Source: Candidatus Moranbacteria bacterium CG10_big_fil_rev_8_21_14_0_10_35_21 (GTDB lineage Bacteria; Patescibacteriota; Minisyncoccia; Moranbacterales; UBA2206). Taken from it: 35,025 bases of DNA. Numbering within the stretch: the stretch's first letter is position 1; each line of letters opens with the position of its first letter. The stretch covers positions 1 through 35,025 of the forward strand of contig PFCG01000030.1 in the NCBI GenBank assembly GCA_002773095.1, given 5' to 3'. The notes below the pieces were generated by a model. It ran no database searches. It saw only the letters and a list, made by a program, of their open reading frames with translations, and was not told the DNA's origin. This document shows positions 24,036 through 30,482 of this stretch, in pieces. Made by a program: the position numbers and the translations under genes.

Positions 24036-25313
24036 ATGTGTTTAACTATACCGGCGAAAGTGGTAGAAATAAAAGGACGGGAAGCGATTATTCAAAAAGA
24101 ATCTGCTACTAAAACAATTGATATTTCTCTCGTCCCCGATGTTAAAATCGGGGATTGGATTTTATTTGCCAATCAAACGGCAGTGCAGGTGATTTCCGAG
24201 ACGGATGCCAAAGAGATTGTGGATCTTTTGGAAAGTTATCATCCCAATGCTCAACCGGATAAACTGTCGGAGAAATTTAAGAATATTATTGAAAATTCCA
24301 AAAAGCGAGATCTAACCAAAGAGGAAATAATTTATCTTTTGCAAACGAAGGACGCAGAAAAAGAAGCGCTGTATTCCGAAGCGGATGTGGTGCGTCGAGC
24401 GAATCTTCAAGATTTCATTTGCATCCACGGCATTATTGAATTTTCCAATTATTGTAAAAACGATTGCGCCTATTGCGGATTGCGCTGTCAAAACTCTGAG
24501 GTTAAGCACTATAGAATGACGCCGGAAGAAATAGTGTCCACAGCGGTAAAAGCAGCCAATGTGAAGGGCTATAAACTTTTGGTTTTACAATCTGGAGAAG
24601 ATCCATATTACACGGCGGAAATGTTTGCGGATATTATCCAAAAAATAAAAGCGACCGCTAAAGTTTTTATTTTTATCAGTGTGGGTGAGCGTGGATTGGA
24701 TTTCTACAAAAAATTGAAAGAAGCGGGCGCTTCGGGAACACTTTTCCGTTTTGAAACGGCTAATACGAAACTTTTTCAAAAAATGCATCCGAATGGAAAA
24801 AATTTTGAAAGTCGTCTGGAGCATTTGAAATTTATGAAAGAACTAGGATATTTTGTTGCTACTGGATCCATTATTGGGTTGCCCGAACAGACACTAGAAG
24901 ATTTAGCCGACGATATAATGATAATGAAAAAATGGGCTAATATGATTTCCATGGGACCATTCGTGCCTTCAAAAAATACGCCGTTGGAAAAAGAAAAATC
25001 GGGAGATCCTGAAATGAATTTTAAAATGATTTCAGTCGTGCGCCTTCTGATGCCGAAAATCCGCATTCCGGTCGTGACGGCTTTGGAAACTTTGGCGGAC
25101 GAAGGCGGAAGAAAAAAAGGACTTTTAGCAGGAGCTAATTCTTTAATGCTCAATCTCACACCGGGAAAATATCGTGCCAATTATAAAATATATGACAACA
25201 AATTTTTTGATAAAGAAAGCATTTGGGAAAAATATGGTCTTTTCAAAGCGGAAGAAAGCTATCAGATGATTGAAGAAAGGATGGGTGAAGAATTAAATAA
25301 AGTTATAAAGTAG
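24036..25313 (+). CDS. HypC-HydE fusion: [NiFe] maturation chaperone domain joined to [FeFe]-type radical SAM maturase
   Basis: A 425-residue two-domain protein. Residues 1-70 are a HypC/HupF domain: MCLTIPAKVVEI with the essential Cys2, then VKIGDWILFANQTAVQVI and the terminal helix DAKEIVDLLE. The His of the usual VHxGFA motif is replaced (A45). Residues 75-425 are a radical SAM protein of the HydE/BioB type, with the cluster motif C140-x3-C144-x2-C147 (YCKNDCAYCGLRCQN), the LQSGEDPYY strand, the RFETAN segment and SMGPFVPSKNTPL. In [FeFe] maturation HydE processes the Fe(CO)2(CN) unit from HydG, whereas HypC carries the Fe(CN)2(CO) unit to [NiFe] large subunits. The Met-Cys start shows that the N-terminus is genuine. 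It is the first gene of the hydrogenase locus, 85 bases ahead of hydG. Confidence 0.93.
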   Translation: MCLTIPAKVVEIKGREAIIQKESATKTIDISLVPDVKIGDWILFANQTAVQVISETDAKEIVDLLESYHPNAQPDKLSEKFKNIIENSKKRDLTKEEIIYLLQTKDAEKEALYSEADVVRRANLQDFICIHGIIEFSNYCKNDCAYCGLRCQNSEVKHYRMTPEEIVSTAVKAANVKGYKLLVLQSGEDPYYTAEMFADIIQKIKATAKVFIFISVGERGLDFYKKLKEAGASGTLFRFETANTKLFQKMHPNGKNFESRLEHLKFMKELGYFVATGSIIGLPEQTLEDLADDIMIMKKWANMISMGPFVPSKNTPLEKEKSGDPEMNFKMISVVRLLMPKIRIPVVTALETLADEGGRKKGLLAGANSLMLNLTPGKYRANYKIYDNKFFDKESIWEKYGLFKAEESYQMIEERMGEELNKVIK

Positions 25314-25335
25314 AAAGTTATAAAGTTATAAAGTT
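25296..25335 (+). repeat. Short AAAGTTAT tandem repeat after the HypC-HydE gene
   Basis: Repeated AAAGTTATA units run from the last codons of the fusion gene into the spacer, directly before the palindromic element at 25338. They are probably slippage-derived. Confidence 0.6.
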
Positions 25336-25337
25336 TA

Positions 25338-25388
25338 CCCTGTGAAATTCTGCTCCGCGGACCACGCTTTGTGTGGTATTTCACAGGG
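25338..25388. repeat. Palindromic element immediately upstream of hydG
   Basis: The arms CCCTGTGAAAT (25338-25348) and ATTTCACAGGG (25378-25388) pair perfectly over 11 bases. A TCCGCGGA palindrome and a CCACGC/GTGTGG hairpin lie inside. It ends ten bases before the hydG ATG. Confidence 0.8.
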
Positions 25389-25398
25389 AAAAGAATTT

Positions 25399-26775
25399 AT
25401 GGATAAAATAAAAAAAGTTCTGAATGAGGAAAAAATATTTTCCATTCTCAAAAAAAATCAAAATCCTAGCAAAAAAAAGGTAGCGGAAATATTGAAAAAA
25501 TCTTTGAATAAAAAAGGACTCACTTTGGAAGAAGTGGGAGCTTTGGTCAATGTGAAAGATAAAAAACTTTTGGAAGAAATTTTTTCCACAGCCGGAAAAA
25601 TAAAAAAAGAAATTTATGGAGAACGGCTAGTGCTTTTTGCACCACTCTATATTTCTAGCTTTTGTGTTAATGATTGTGAATATTGCGGATTCCACGCGCG
25701 CAACAAGATGCCGAGAAAGAAATTGAAATTGAGTGAAATCAAGAAACAAGTGAAAATTTTGGAGGATATGGGTCACAAGCGACTGCTTTTGGAATTTGGC
25801 GAACATGAAAAAGAAAATCCGATTGACTATGTGGTGGAAGTGATTAAAACCATTTATGCCACCAAATCCAAAAAAGGTTCCATTCGTCGAGTGAATGTGA
25901 ATATCGCTTCCACGACAGTGGAAAATTATAAAAAATTAAAAAAAGCCGGTATAGGAACCTACCAATTGTTTCAAGAAACTTATCATCAAGAAACATACAA
26001 AAAAATGCACAAAGGTCCGAAAGCGGACTATGCTCGTCAGCTTTTCGCGCACGACAAAGCATTTGAAGCGGGGATTGATGATTTGGGGATTGGGGTTTTG
26101 TTTGGACTCTTTGACTGGAAATTTGAAGTGTTGGCGTTGCTTTCTCACGCCAAATATATGGACAAGAAATTTGGAGTGGGTCCTCACACCATTTCAGTTC
26201 CGCGTTTTCAGCCGGCGGATTCGGTGAATTTCAAGCCGAAACATTATGTGGACGAAAATGAACTTTTAAAAATAGTGGCCATTCTGCGCCTGGCTGTGCC
26301 ATATACCGGAATGATTATTTCTACACGAGAAAGAGCCGAGATTAGGGAAAAAGCTTTCATCACTGGAATTTCTCAAACCAGTGCGGCCTCACGCACGGCT
26401 CCCGGTGGTTATGGCAAAGGGCATAATTTGGAGCAATTTCACACGGCTGATCATCGCAGTGTGTCTGAATTTATTAGCGCGCTTTTGGAAAAAGAAATGA
26501 TGCCTAGTTTTTGCACAGCTTGCTATCGCATTGGCAGAACTGGAGAAAAATTTATGGATTTGGCGAAACCGGGAGATATTCAAAATTTCTGCCGGCCTAA
26601 TGCTATTTTGACTTTCAAAGAATATCTGTTGGATTATGCCGACAAAAAACAGAAAGTTTTGGGTGAAAAAATAATCCAGAAATATCTCAAGCTTATTCCC
26701 GACCAAAAAATTAGAAAAGAAACCCAAAAACGTTTAGAAAAAATTACTAAAGGTAAGCGAGATTTTTATTTTTAG
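25399..26775 (+). CDS. hydG: HydG, radical SAM tyrosine lyase making CO and cyanide
   Basis: A 458-residue HydG. The ATG giving MDKIKKVLNEEKIF is chosen; the upstream in-frame GTG lies inside the palindrome. The radical SAM cluster is C89-x3-C93-x2-C96 (SFCVNDCEYCGFHARN). The decisive mark is the C-terminal C372-x2-C375-x22-C398 motif (FCTACYRIGRTGEKF ... NFCRPNA), which binds the auxiliary cluster and separates HydG from the thiamine enzyme ThiH. GPHTISVPR carries the His expected near the dangler iron. HydG cleaves tyrosine to p-cresol, CO and CN and builds an Fe(CO)2(CN) complex. It is paired with the HypC-HydE fusion, but the hydrogenase next door is [NiFe]. Confidence 0.95.
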   Translation: MDKIKKVLNEEKIFSILKKNQNPSKKKVAEILKKSLNKKGLTLEEVGALVNVKDKKLLEEIFSTAGKIKKEIYGERLVLFAPLYISSFCVNDCEYCGFHARNKMPRKKLKLSEIKKQVKILEDMGHKRLLLEFGEHEKENPIDYVVEVIKTIYATKSKKGSIRRVNVNIASTTVENYKKLKKAGIGTYQLFQETYHQETYKKMHKGPKADYARQLFAHDKAFEAGIDDLGIGVLFGLFDWKFEVLALLSHAKYMDKKFGVGPHTISVPRFQPADSVNFKPKHYVDENELLKIVAILRLAVPYTGMIISTRERAEIREKAFITGISQTSAASRTAPGGYGKGHNLEQFHTADHRSVSEFISALLEKEMMPSFCTACYRIGRTGEKFMDLAKPGDIQNFCRPNAILTFKEYLLDYADKKQKVLGEKIIQKYLKLIPDQKIRKETQKRLEKITKGKRDFYF

Positions 26776-26788
26776 TAAGCATTTTTTG

Positions 26789-26797
26789 TGGTATAAT
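26789..26797 (+). promoter_or_regulatory. Extended -10 promoter ahead of the hydrogenase small subunit gene
   Basis: TGGTATAAT lies eight bases before the start codon, so the transcript would be nearly leaderless. The identical core precedes the glycosyltransferase gene at 19674. There is no good -35. Confidence 0.45.
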
Positions 26798-26804
26798 TAA
26801 TTCA

Positions 26805-27572
26805 ATGGAAAATAAAAACAAACCAAAAATTGCTATTGTTAGTCTGACGTCCTGTGAAGGGTGCCAGTTTGCGCTTCTGGATTTGGGAGAAAGATTTTTG
26901 GATTTTGCCAATCAAGTAGAAATGGTGGAATTTCGACTTTTAGAAGATGAAGAAGATAAGGGAGAAAAATTAGATGTTGGAATTATAGAAGGTAATCCGA
27001 TGACAGAAGAAAATATTAAAACTTTGAAAAATCTGCGCGAGCGCAGTAAATTACTGGTAGTGATTGGAAATTGTGCCGCTATGGGTGGTATTCCGGAAAT
27101 AAAAAATTATCAAGAAGGAAAAAATACCATCAAACATGTCTATAAATATCTTCAAGGGATTGAAAATCCGGAAATCAAGGAAGTGGATAATTTTGTGAAA
27201 GTGGATTTCACTTTTCCGGGTTGCCCCATTAATGCAGAAGAATTTTTGCTGTATATGCCGGGATTATTAGCTGGAAAAATTCCCCAGATTCCTGACAATC
27301 CAGTTTGTGTGGAATGTAAGAAAAAGGGCAATCGTTGTTTACTATTGGATAAAAAGCCGTGTTTTGGGCCAATGATTTTGGGAGGATGTGATGCAGCTTG
27401 TCCGACATCTCGAATGGTTTGCCAAGGTTGCAGAGGCTTGCGTCCCAAGGGTAATATCAAGGCTATGCGAGCTACCTTGAAAAATATGATGACTGATGAA
27501 GAATTTGAAAATACTGCTGAAATTTATGGCCTCAGAGATGATTTAGAAGAAAGAGAAAAAAAGATTAACTAA
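26805..27572 (+). CDS. [NiFe] hydrogenase small subunit, group 3-like
   Basis: A 255-residue electron-transfer subunit. The proximal [4Fe-4S] ligands are C17 and C20 (LTSCEGCQFALLDLG), C90 (GNCAAMGG) and C140 (FPGCPINAEE). Eight further Cys (168, 171, 178, 186, 195, 199, 206, 209) can hold two more [4Fe-4S] clusters. There is no twin-arginine signal and no membrane anchor, so the enzyme is cytoplasmic. The LTSCEGCQ and RLLEDEEDKGEKLDVGIIEGN regions resemble the group 3 (Mvh/sulfhydrogenase delta) type. No diaphorase, F420 or heterodisulfide partner gene is in the window. It is three bases ahead of a secreted protease gene and separated by it from the large subunit. Confidence 0.92.
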   Translation: MENKNKPKIAIVSLTSCEGCQFALLDLGERFLDFANQVEMVEFRLLEDEEDKGEKLDVGIIEGNPMTEENIKTLKNLRERSKLLVVIGNCAAMGGIPEIKNYQEGKNTIKHVYKYLQGIENPEIKEVDNFVKVDFTFPGCPINAEEFLLYMPGLLAGKIPQIPDNPVCVECKKKGNRCLLLDKKPCFGPMILGGCDAACPTSRMVCQGCRGLRPKGNIKAMRATLKNMMTDEEFENTAEIYGLRDDLEEREKKIN

Positions 27573-27575
27573 AAT

Positions 27576-28520
27576 ATGAAGGCTCTAAAGATTTTAATAA
27601 TATTATTAGCTATAACTGGAAGTACGGTCTGGTCTTTTCAAAAAAAGGTAGTGGAAGTTAAAAATGGAAAGCTATCAATAGAGGTAGAAAATATTTTTTC
27701 CACTCCTTGCTCTCAGCCGATAGAATATTCGATTGGCAATGTGGATGAACGCTTTGGAATGGCGCGGGAGGATTTTCAAAAAATAGTTATGGACTCGGAA
27801 AAAATCTGGGAAAATGCTATGGGAATGAATATTTTTGAATATAATCCGGATGGATTAGTAAAAGTGAATTTAATCTATGATGAAAGGCAAGCCAGTTCCG
27901 ATGAATCATTAAAATTAGAAAAAGAGTTGGCAGCGTTAAATTCCAGCGCTAATGTTTTGAATAAAAATTACGATGACCTAAAAATTTCTTATGAAAAAAA
28001 ATCCAAAGAATATGAAGAAAACTTAGCTCAATATGAAAAAAATTTAAAAAAATACAATAACAAAGTAGATGATTGGAATAAGAGCGACAAAAGTTCTCAA
28101 TCAGAATATGAAGAACTTAAGGATGATAAAAAAGATTTAGAGGAAGAATATAAAAAGCTAGACAAGGAAAGAAAGGATTTAAATTCTCAGTCAGAAAAGA
28201 TTAACGGAGCGGTGAAGAAAGAAAACAAACTTGTTAATAATTATAATAGCAAAGTTAATACCTATAAAGATAAATATGGAGCTACTCGAGAATTTGAAAA
28301 AGGAGTTTATTCTGCCGATATCATTAATATATATCAATATCAAACAGAAGAAGATTTGCGGTTGACCCTCTCTCATGAATTTGGACACGCTCGCGGAATT
28401 GATCATGTGGAAAATCCCTTATCTCTGATGTATTATTTAATGGCTGATCAGGATATGGATAACCCAACACTGACCAATGAGGATATTAGGGAAATGAAAA
28501 ATGTTTGTGAAATATTATGA
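27576..28520 (+). CDS. Secreted metzincin-like metalloprotease with long coiled coil
   Basis: A 314-residue protein. Residues 1-20 form a signal peptide or N-terminal anchor (MKALKILIILLAITGSTVWS). Residues 105-225 are a Lys/Glu/Asn-rich coiled coil. The C-terminal catalytic part has HEFGHARGIDH at 267-277, the H-E-x-x-H-x-x-G-x-x-H zinc motif of metzincins (matrixin-like), and a nearby Met-turn candidate (SLMYY, M285). C45 and C312 could form a disulfide. The coiled coil inserted before the zinc motif is unusual. It is tightly linked to the small subunit gene, but an exported protease has no known role in hydrogenase assembly, since maturation peptidases are cytoplasmic and unrelated. It may be an unrelated insertion or a surface protein of this cell type. 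Confidence 0.8.
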   Translation: MKALKILIILLAITGSTVWSFQKKVVEVKNGKLSIEVENIFSTPCSQPIEYSIGNVDERFGMAREDFQKIVMDSEKIWENAMGMNIFEYNPDGLVKVNLIYDERQASSDESLKLEKELAALNSSANVLNKNYDDLKISYEKKSKEYEENLAQYEKNLKKYNNKVDDWNKSDKSSQSEYEELKDDKKDLEEEYKKLDKERKDLNSQSEKINGAVKKENKLVNNYNSKVNTYKDKYGATREFEKGVYSADIINIYQYQTEEDLRLTLSHEFGHARGIDHVENPLSLMYYLMADQDMDNPTLTNEDIREMKNVCEIL

Positions 28521-28619
28521 ACCCCGTTAGAATTTATGATTATACGGGATACAAAATAATAATAATTTAAATAATTTTCACTATTGGTTTAAACAATAGT
28601 TGCAAAATTCTAACGGGGT
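28521..28619. repeat. Palindromic element ending in the start codon of the hydrogenase large subunit
   Basis: The perfect 15-base arms ACCCCGTTAGAATTT (28521-28535) and AAATTCTAACGGGGT (28605-28619) enclose an inner hairpin, CTATTG(28581-28586)/CAATAG(28594-28599). The right arm supplies the first two bases of the preferred GTG start, and the left arm begins one base after the protease stop. Confidence 0.85.
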
Positions 28620-29877
28620 GAATATAAAAATAAATCACATTGCTAAAACAGAAGGACATGCCGGTTTTGCAGCCAGTATTATTAAGGGCGACGTCAAGTC
28701 GGCTAAATTAGAAGTACAGGAAGGCATGCGCTTGATTGAAGGTATATTGGTTGGTCGGAATTTTATGGATGTTCCGATTGTGGCTCAAAGAATTTGTGGA
28801 ATTTGTCCGGTAGTTCATAATTTAACTTCTATTAAGGCTTTGGAAAATGCTATGGGAGTCAAAGTGAGTGAAGAAACAAAAAAATTAAGAACTCTTTTGG
28901 AATTAGGACAACTTATTCATTCTCATGCGTTGCATCTTTTCTTTCTGTCTTTGGCTGATTTTTTGGATATGGAAAATGATCTAACTTTAATTAAAGAATA
29001 TCCGGAAGAAACAAGAATGGTTATTAGAATTAGAGAATACGGAATGAGTTTGATTAAAATTATTGGCGGTAGGGTGGTTCATCCATTAACCAATGAAGTT
29101 GGAGGATTTAAGAAAGTGCCCACCACGGAAGAAATTCAACAGTTGATTCAAGGAAGTGAAAAAATTATTTCCGAAGTGCTAGAATTAGGAGAATTTTTCC
29201 GAAAAATAAAGATTCCTGAATTTTCCAGAAAAACTGAATATGTTTCTTTGGGGCAAAAAGGTCGGTATGCTATTTATGAAGGCGATATTATTTCTTCTCA
29301 GGGATTGCATATTCCGGCGGAAAAATTTGAAGCTAATTTTCATGAATTGCAAAAGCAAAAAGAAGTCATTAAAAAAGTAGAGCATAACGGAAAGAGCTAT
29401 ATGATTGGTGCTATTGCTAGGATTAATAATAATCGAGACAAATTAATGCCCCTAGCGCATAAATATTTAGAAAGTCTTGGCTGGACATTCCCGGATTTCA
29501 ATCCTTTCCATAATATTTTATCTCAAATGACAGAGGTAATTCATTGTATTGAAGAATCAGGAAAAATTCTCAAAGAATTGTCTCACGTAGATTTAAACAA
29601 AGCTTTGACTGAAAAATATGCAGTCAAGGAAGGAGTAGGTGTTGCGGCAGTAGAAGCTCCTCGCGGAACGCTTTATTATCATATTGAAGTGGATAATAGG
29701 GGATATGTAAAAAATGTGAACATTATGACGCCTACGGCTCAATTCCTTTCTAATTTAGAGGATGATATTGCTCTTTATCTTCCAAAAGTTATGAATTTAG
29801 AGGAGCATGAAAGAGAGAAAAAATTGCGGGCTTTTATTCGGGCTTATGATCCGTGCATATCTTGCGCGGTCCACTAA
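28618..29877 (+). CDS. [NiFe] hydrogenase large (catalytic) subunit without C-terminal extension
   Basis: A 419-residue catalytic subunit. The GTG giving MNIKINHIAKTEGHAGF is preferred; a TTG six codons upstream is also possible. The L1 motif is RICGICPVVH with C60 and C63 and the C-terminal L2 motif DPCISCAVH with C413 and C416, so all four Ni-Fe ligands are present. The protein ends on H419, the residue after which the maturation protease normally cuts, so it is made without a removable tail. The length and motifs fit the group 3 type. The usual R-x-E-G-H near the N-terminus is K-T-E-G-H. The enzyme would interconvert H2 with protons and electrons in the cytoplasm, with an electron partner not identified here. 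Confidence 0.93.
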   Translation: MNIKINHIAKTEGHAGFAASIIKGDVKSAKLEVQEGMRLIEGILVGRNFMDVPIVAQRICGICPVVHNLTSIKALENAMGVKVSEETKKLRTLLELGQLIHSHALHLFFLSLADFLDMENDLTLIKEYPEETRMVIRIREYGMSLIKIIGGRVVHPLTNEVGGFKKVPTTEEIQQLIQGSEKIISEVLELGEFFRKIKIPEFSRKTEYVSLGQKGRYAIYEGDIISSQGLHIPAEKFEANFHELQKQKEVIKKVEHNGKSYMIGAIARINNNRDKLMPLAHKYLESLGWTFPDFNPFHNILSQMTEVIHCIEESGKILKELSHVDLNKALTEKYAVKEGVGVAAVEAPRGTLYYHIEVDNRGYVKNVNIMTPTAQFLSNLEDDIALYLPKVMNLEEHEREKKLRAFIRAYDPCISCAVH

Positions 29878-29886
29878 TTTTATTAT

Positions 29887-30041
29887 CCCAGCGCCAATTC
29901 CGATTTAATTGTAAATAATGTAAAGTTTAATTCGCGGATTCGCCTACGGCTTAAATATTTGATTTAATAAGTTAATAATTGCGAATTAGTGCGGGACGCT
30001 CGTTTTTATAGCCACTCGCCCAGCTCGCGGACAAAAAAGGC
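29887..30041. repeat. Two-armed palindromic element between the large subunit gene and hypA
   Basis: The left module begins CCCAGCGCCAATTCCG (29887) and the right module GAATTAGTGCGGGACGCTCG (29983). The arms are imperfect inverse complements. The right module matches those before rpsL and gap and ends GACAAAAAAGGC directly before the hypA GTG. Confidence 0.7.
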
Positions 30042-30317
30042 GTGCATGATTTTCTTTTAGCTAAACAGATTATTGATAAGGTTCTGGAAATAACACAGGA
30101 AAAAAAATTGGAGCAAGTTTCCAAAGTTTTTTTGGAAGTTGGAACGATATCTATGGCACACGATAGTTTCGACGAACATCCGGAAGAAATTAATTTGGAA
30201 AATTTGCAGTTCGGATTGGAAAGCATCGCCAAAGATACAATTTTGAAAGATGTAAAATTTAATATAAAGAAAACAGAAGGGGATAGTTGGAAAATAACCA
30301 ATATTGAGGTAAAATAA
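30042..30317 (+). CDS. hypA: Truncated HypA-like nickel chaperone lacking the zinc finger
   Basis: A 91-residue HypA homologue. The GTG start gives MHDFLLAKQIIDKVLE, and the Met-His-Asp/Glu N-terminus (nickel ligand His2) confirms it. The core matches HypA: KVFLEVGTIS, then NLENLQFGLESIAKDTILKD. Normal HypA is about 113 residues and has a C-terminal C-x2-C...C-x2-C zinc domain. Here the protein ends at WKITNIEVK with no Cys at all, and no Cys-rich continuation is visible in other frames. A short acidic insert (AHDSFDEHPEE) lies after the first strand. It would insert nickel into the neighbouring large subunit, but HypB is not in the window. Confidence 0.8.
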   Translation: MHDFLLAKQIIDKVLEITQEKKLEQVSKVFLEVGTISMAHDSFDEHPEEINLENLQFGLESIAKDTILKDVKFNIKKTEGDSWKITNIEVK

Positions 30318-30331
30318 AAGCGTATGACTAT

Positions 30332-30482
30332 CCCGCACCAAATTCCGAATTAGAATATAGTTTATGCATAGTCTAATTCACGGAATCGCCTGCGGCTTAG
30401 TTTGTAAAAATATTAAAATTAAAAGAGCGAATTGGTGCGGGATGCTCGTTTTTGTTCCTGCTCTCTTTGCTCACAGACAAAA
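30332..30482. repeat. Two-armed palindromic element between hypA and gap
   Basis: The outer arms CCCGCACCAAATTC (30332-30345) and GAATTGGTGCGGG (30429-30441) pair with a one-base bulge. The left half has its own inner inverted repeat (ATTCCG..AATTAGA with TCTAATT..CGGAAT). The right module ends GACAAAA directly before the gap ATG. Confidence 0.75.

Noticed and set aside
26030-26227. Alternative-frame plus-strand open frame within hydG
   Set aside because: It lies wholly inside a conserved radical SAM gene and has no signals or recognisable product.
25399-26775. ThiH (thiamine tyrosine lyase) as an alternative identity for hydG
   Set aside because: The C-terminal C-x2-C-x22-C cluster motif and the hydrogenase context identify HydG, and no thiamine genes are nearby.
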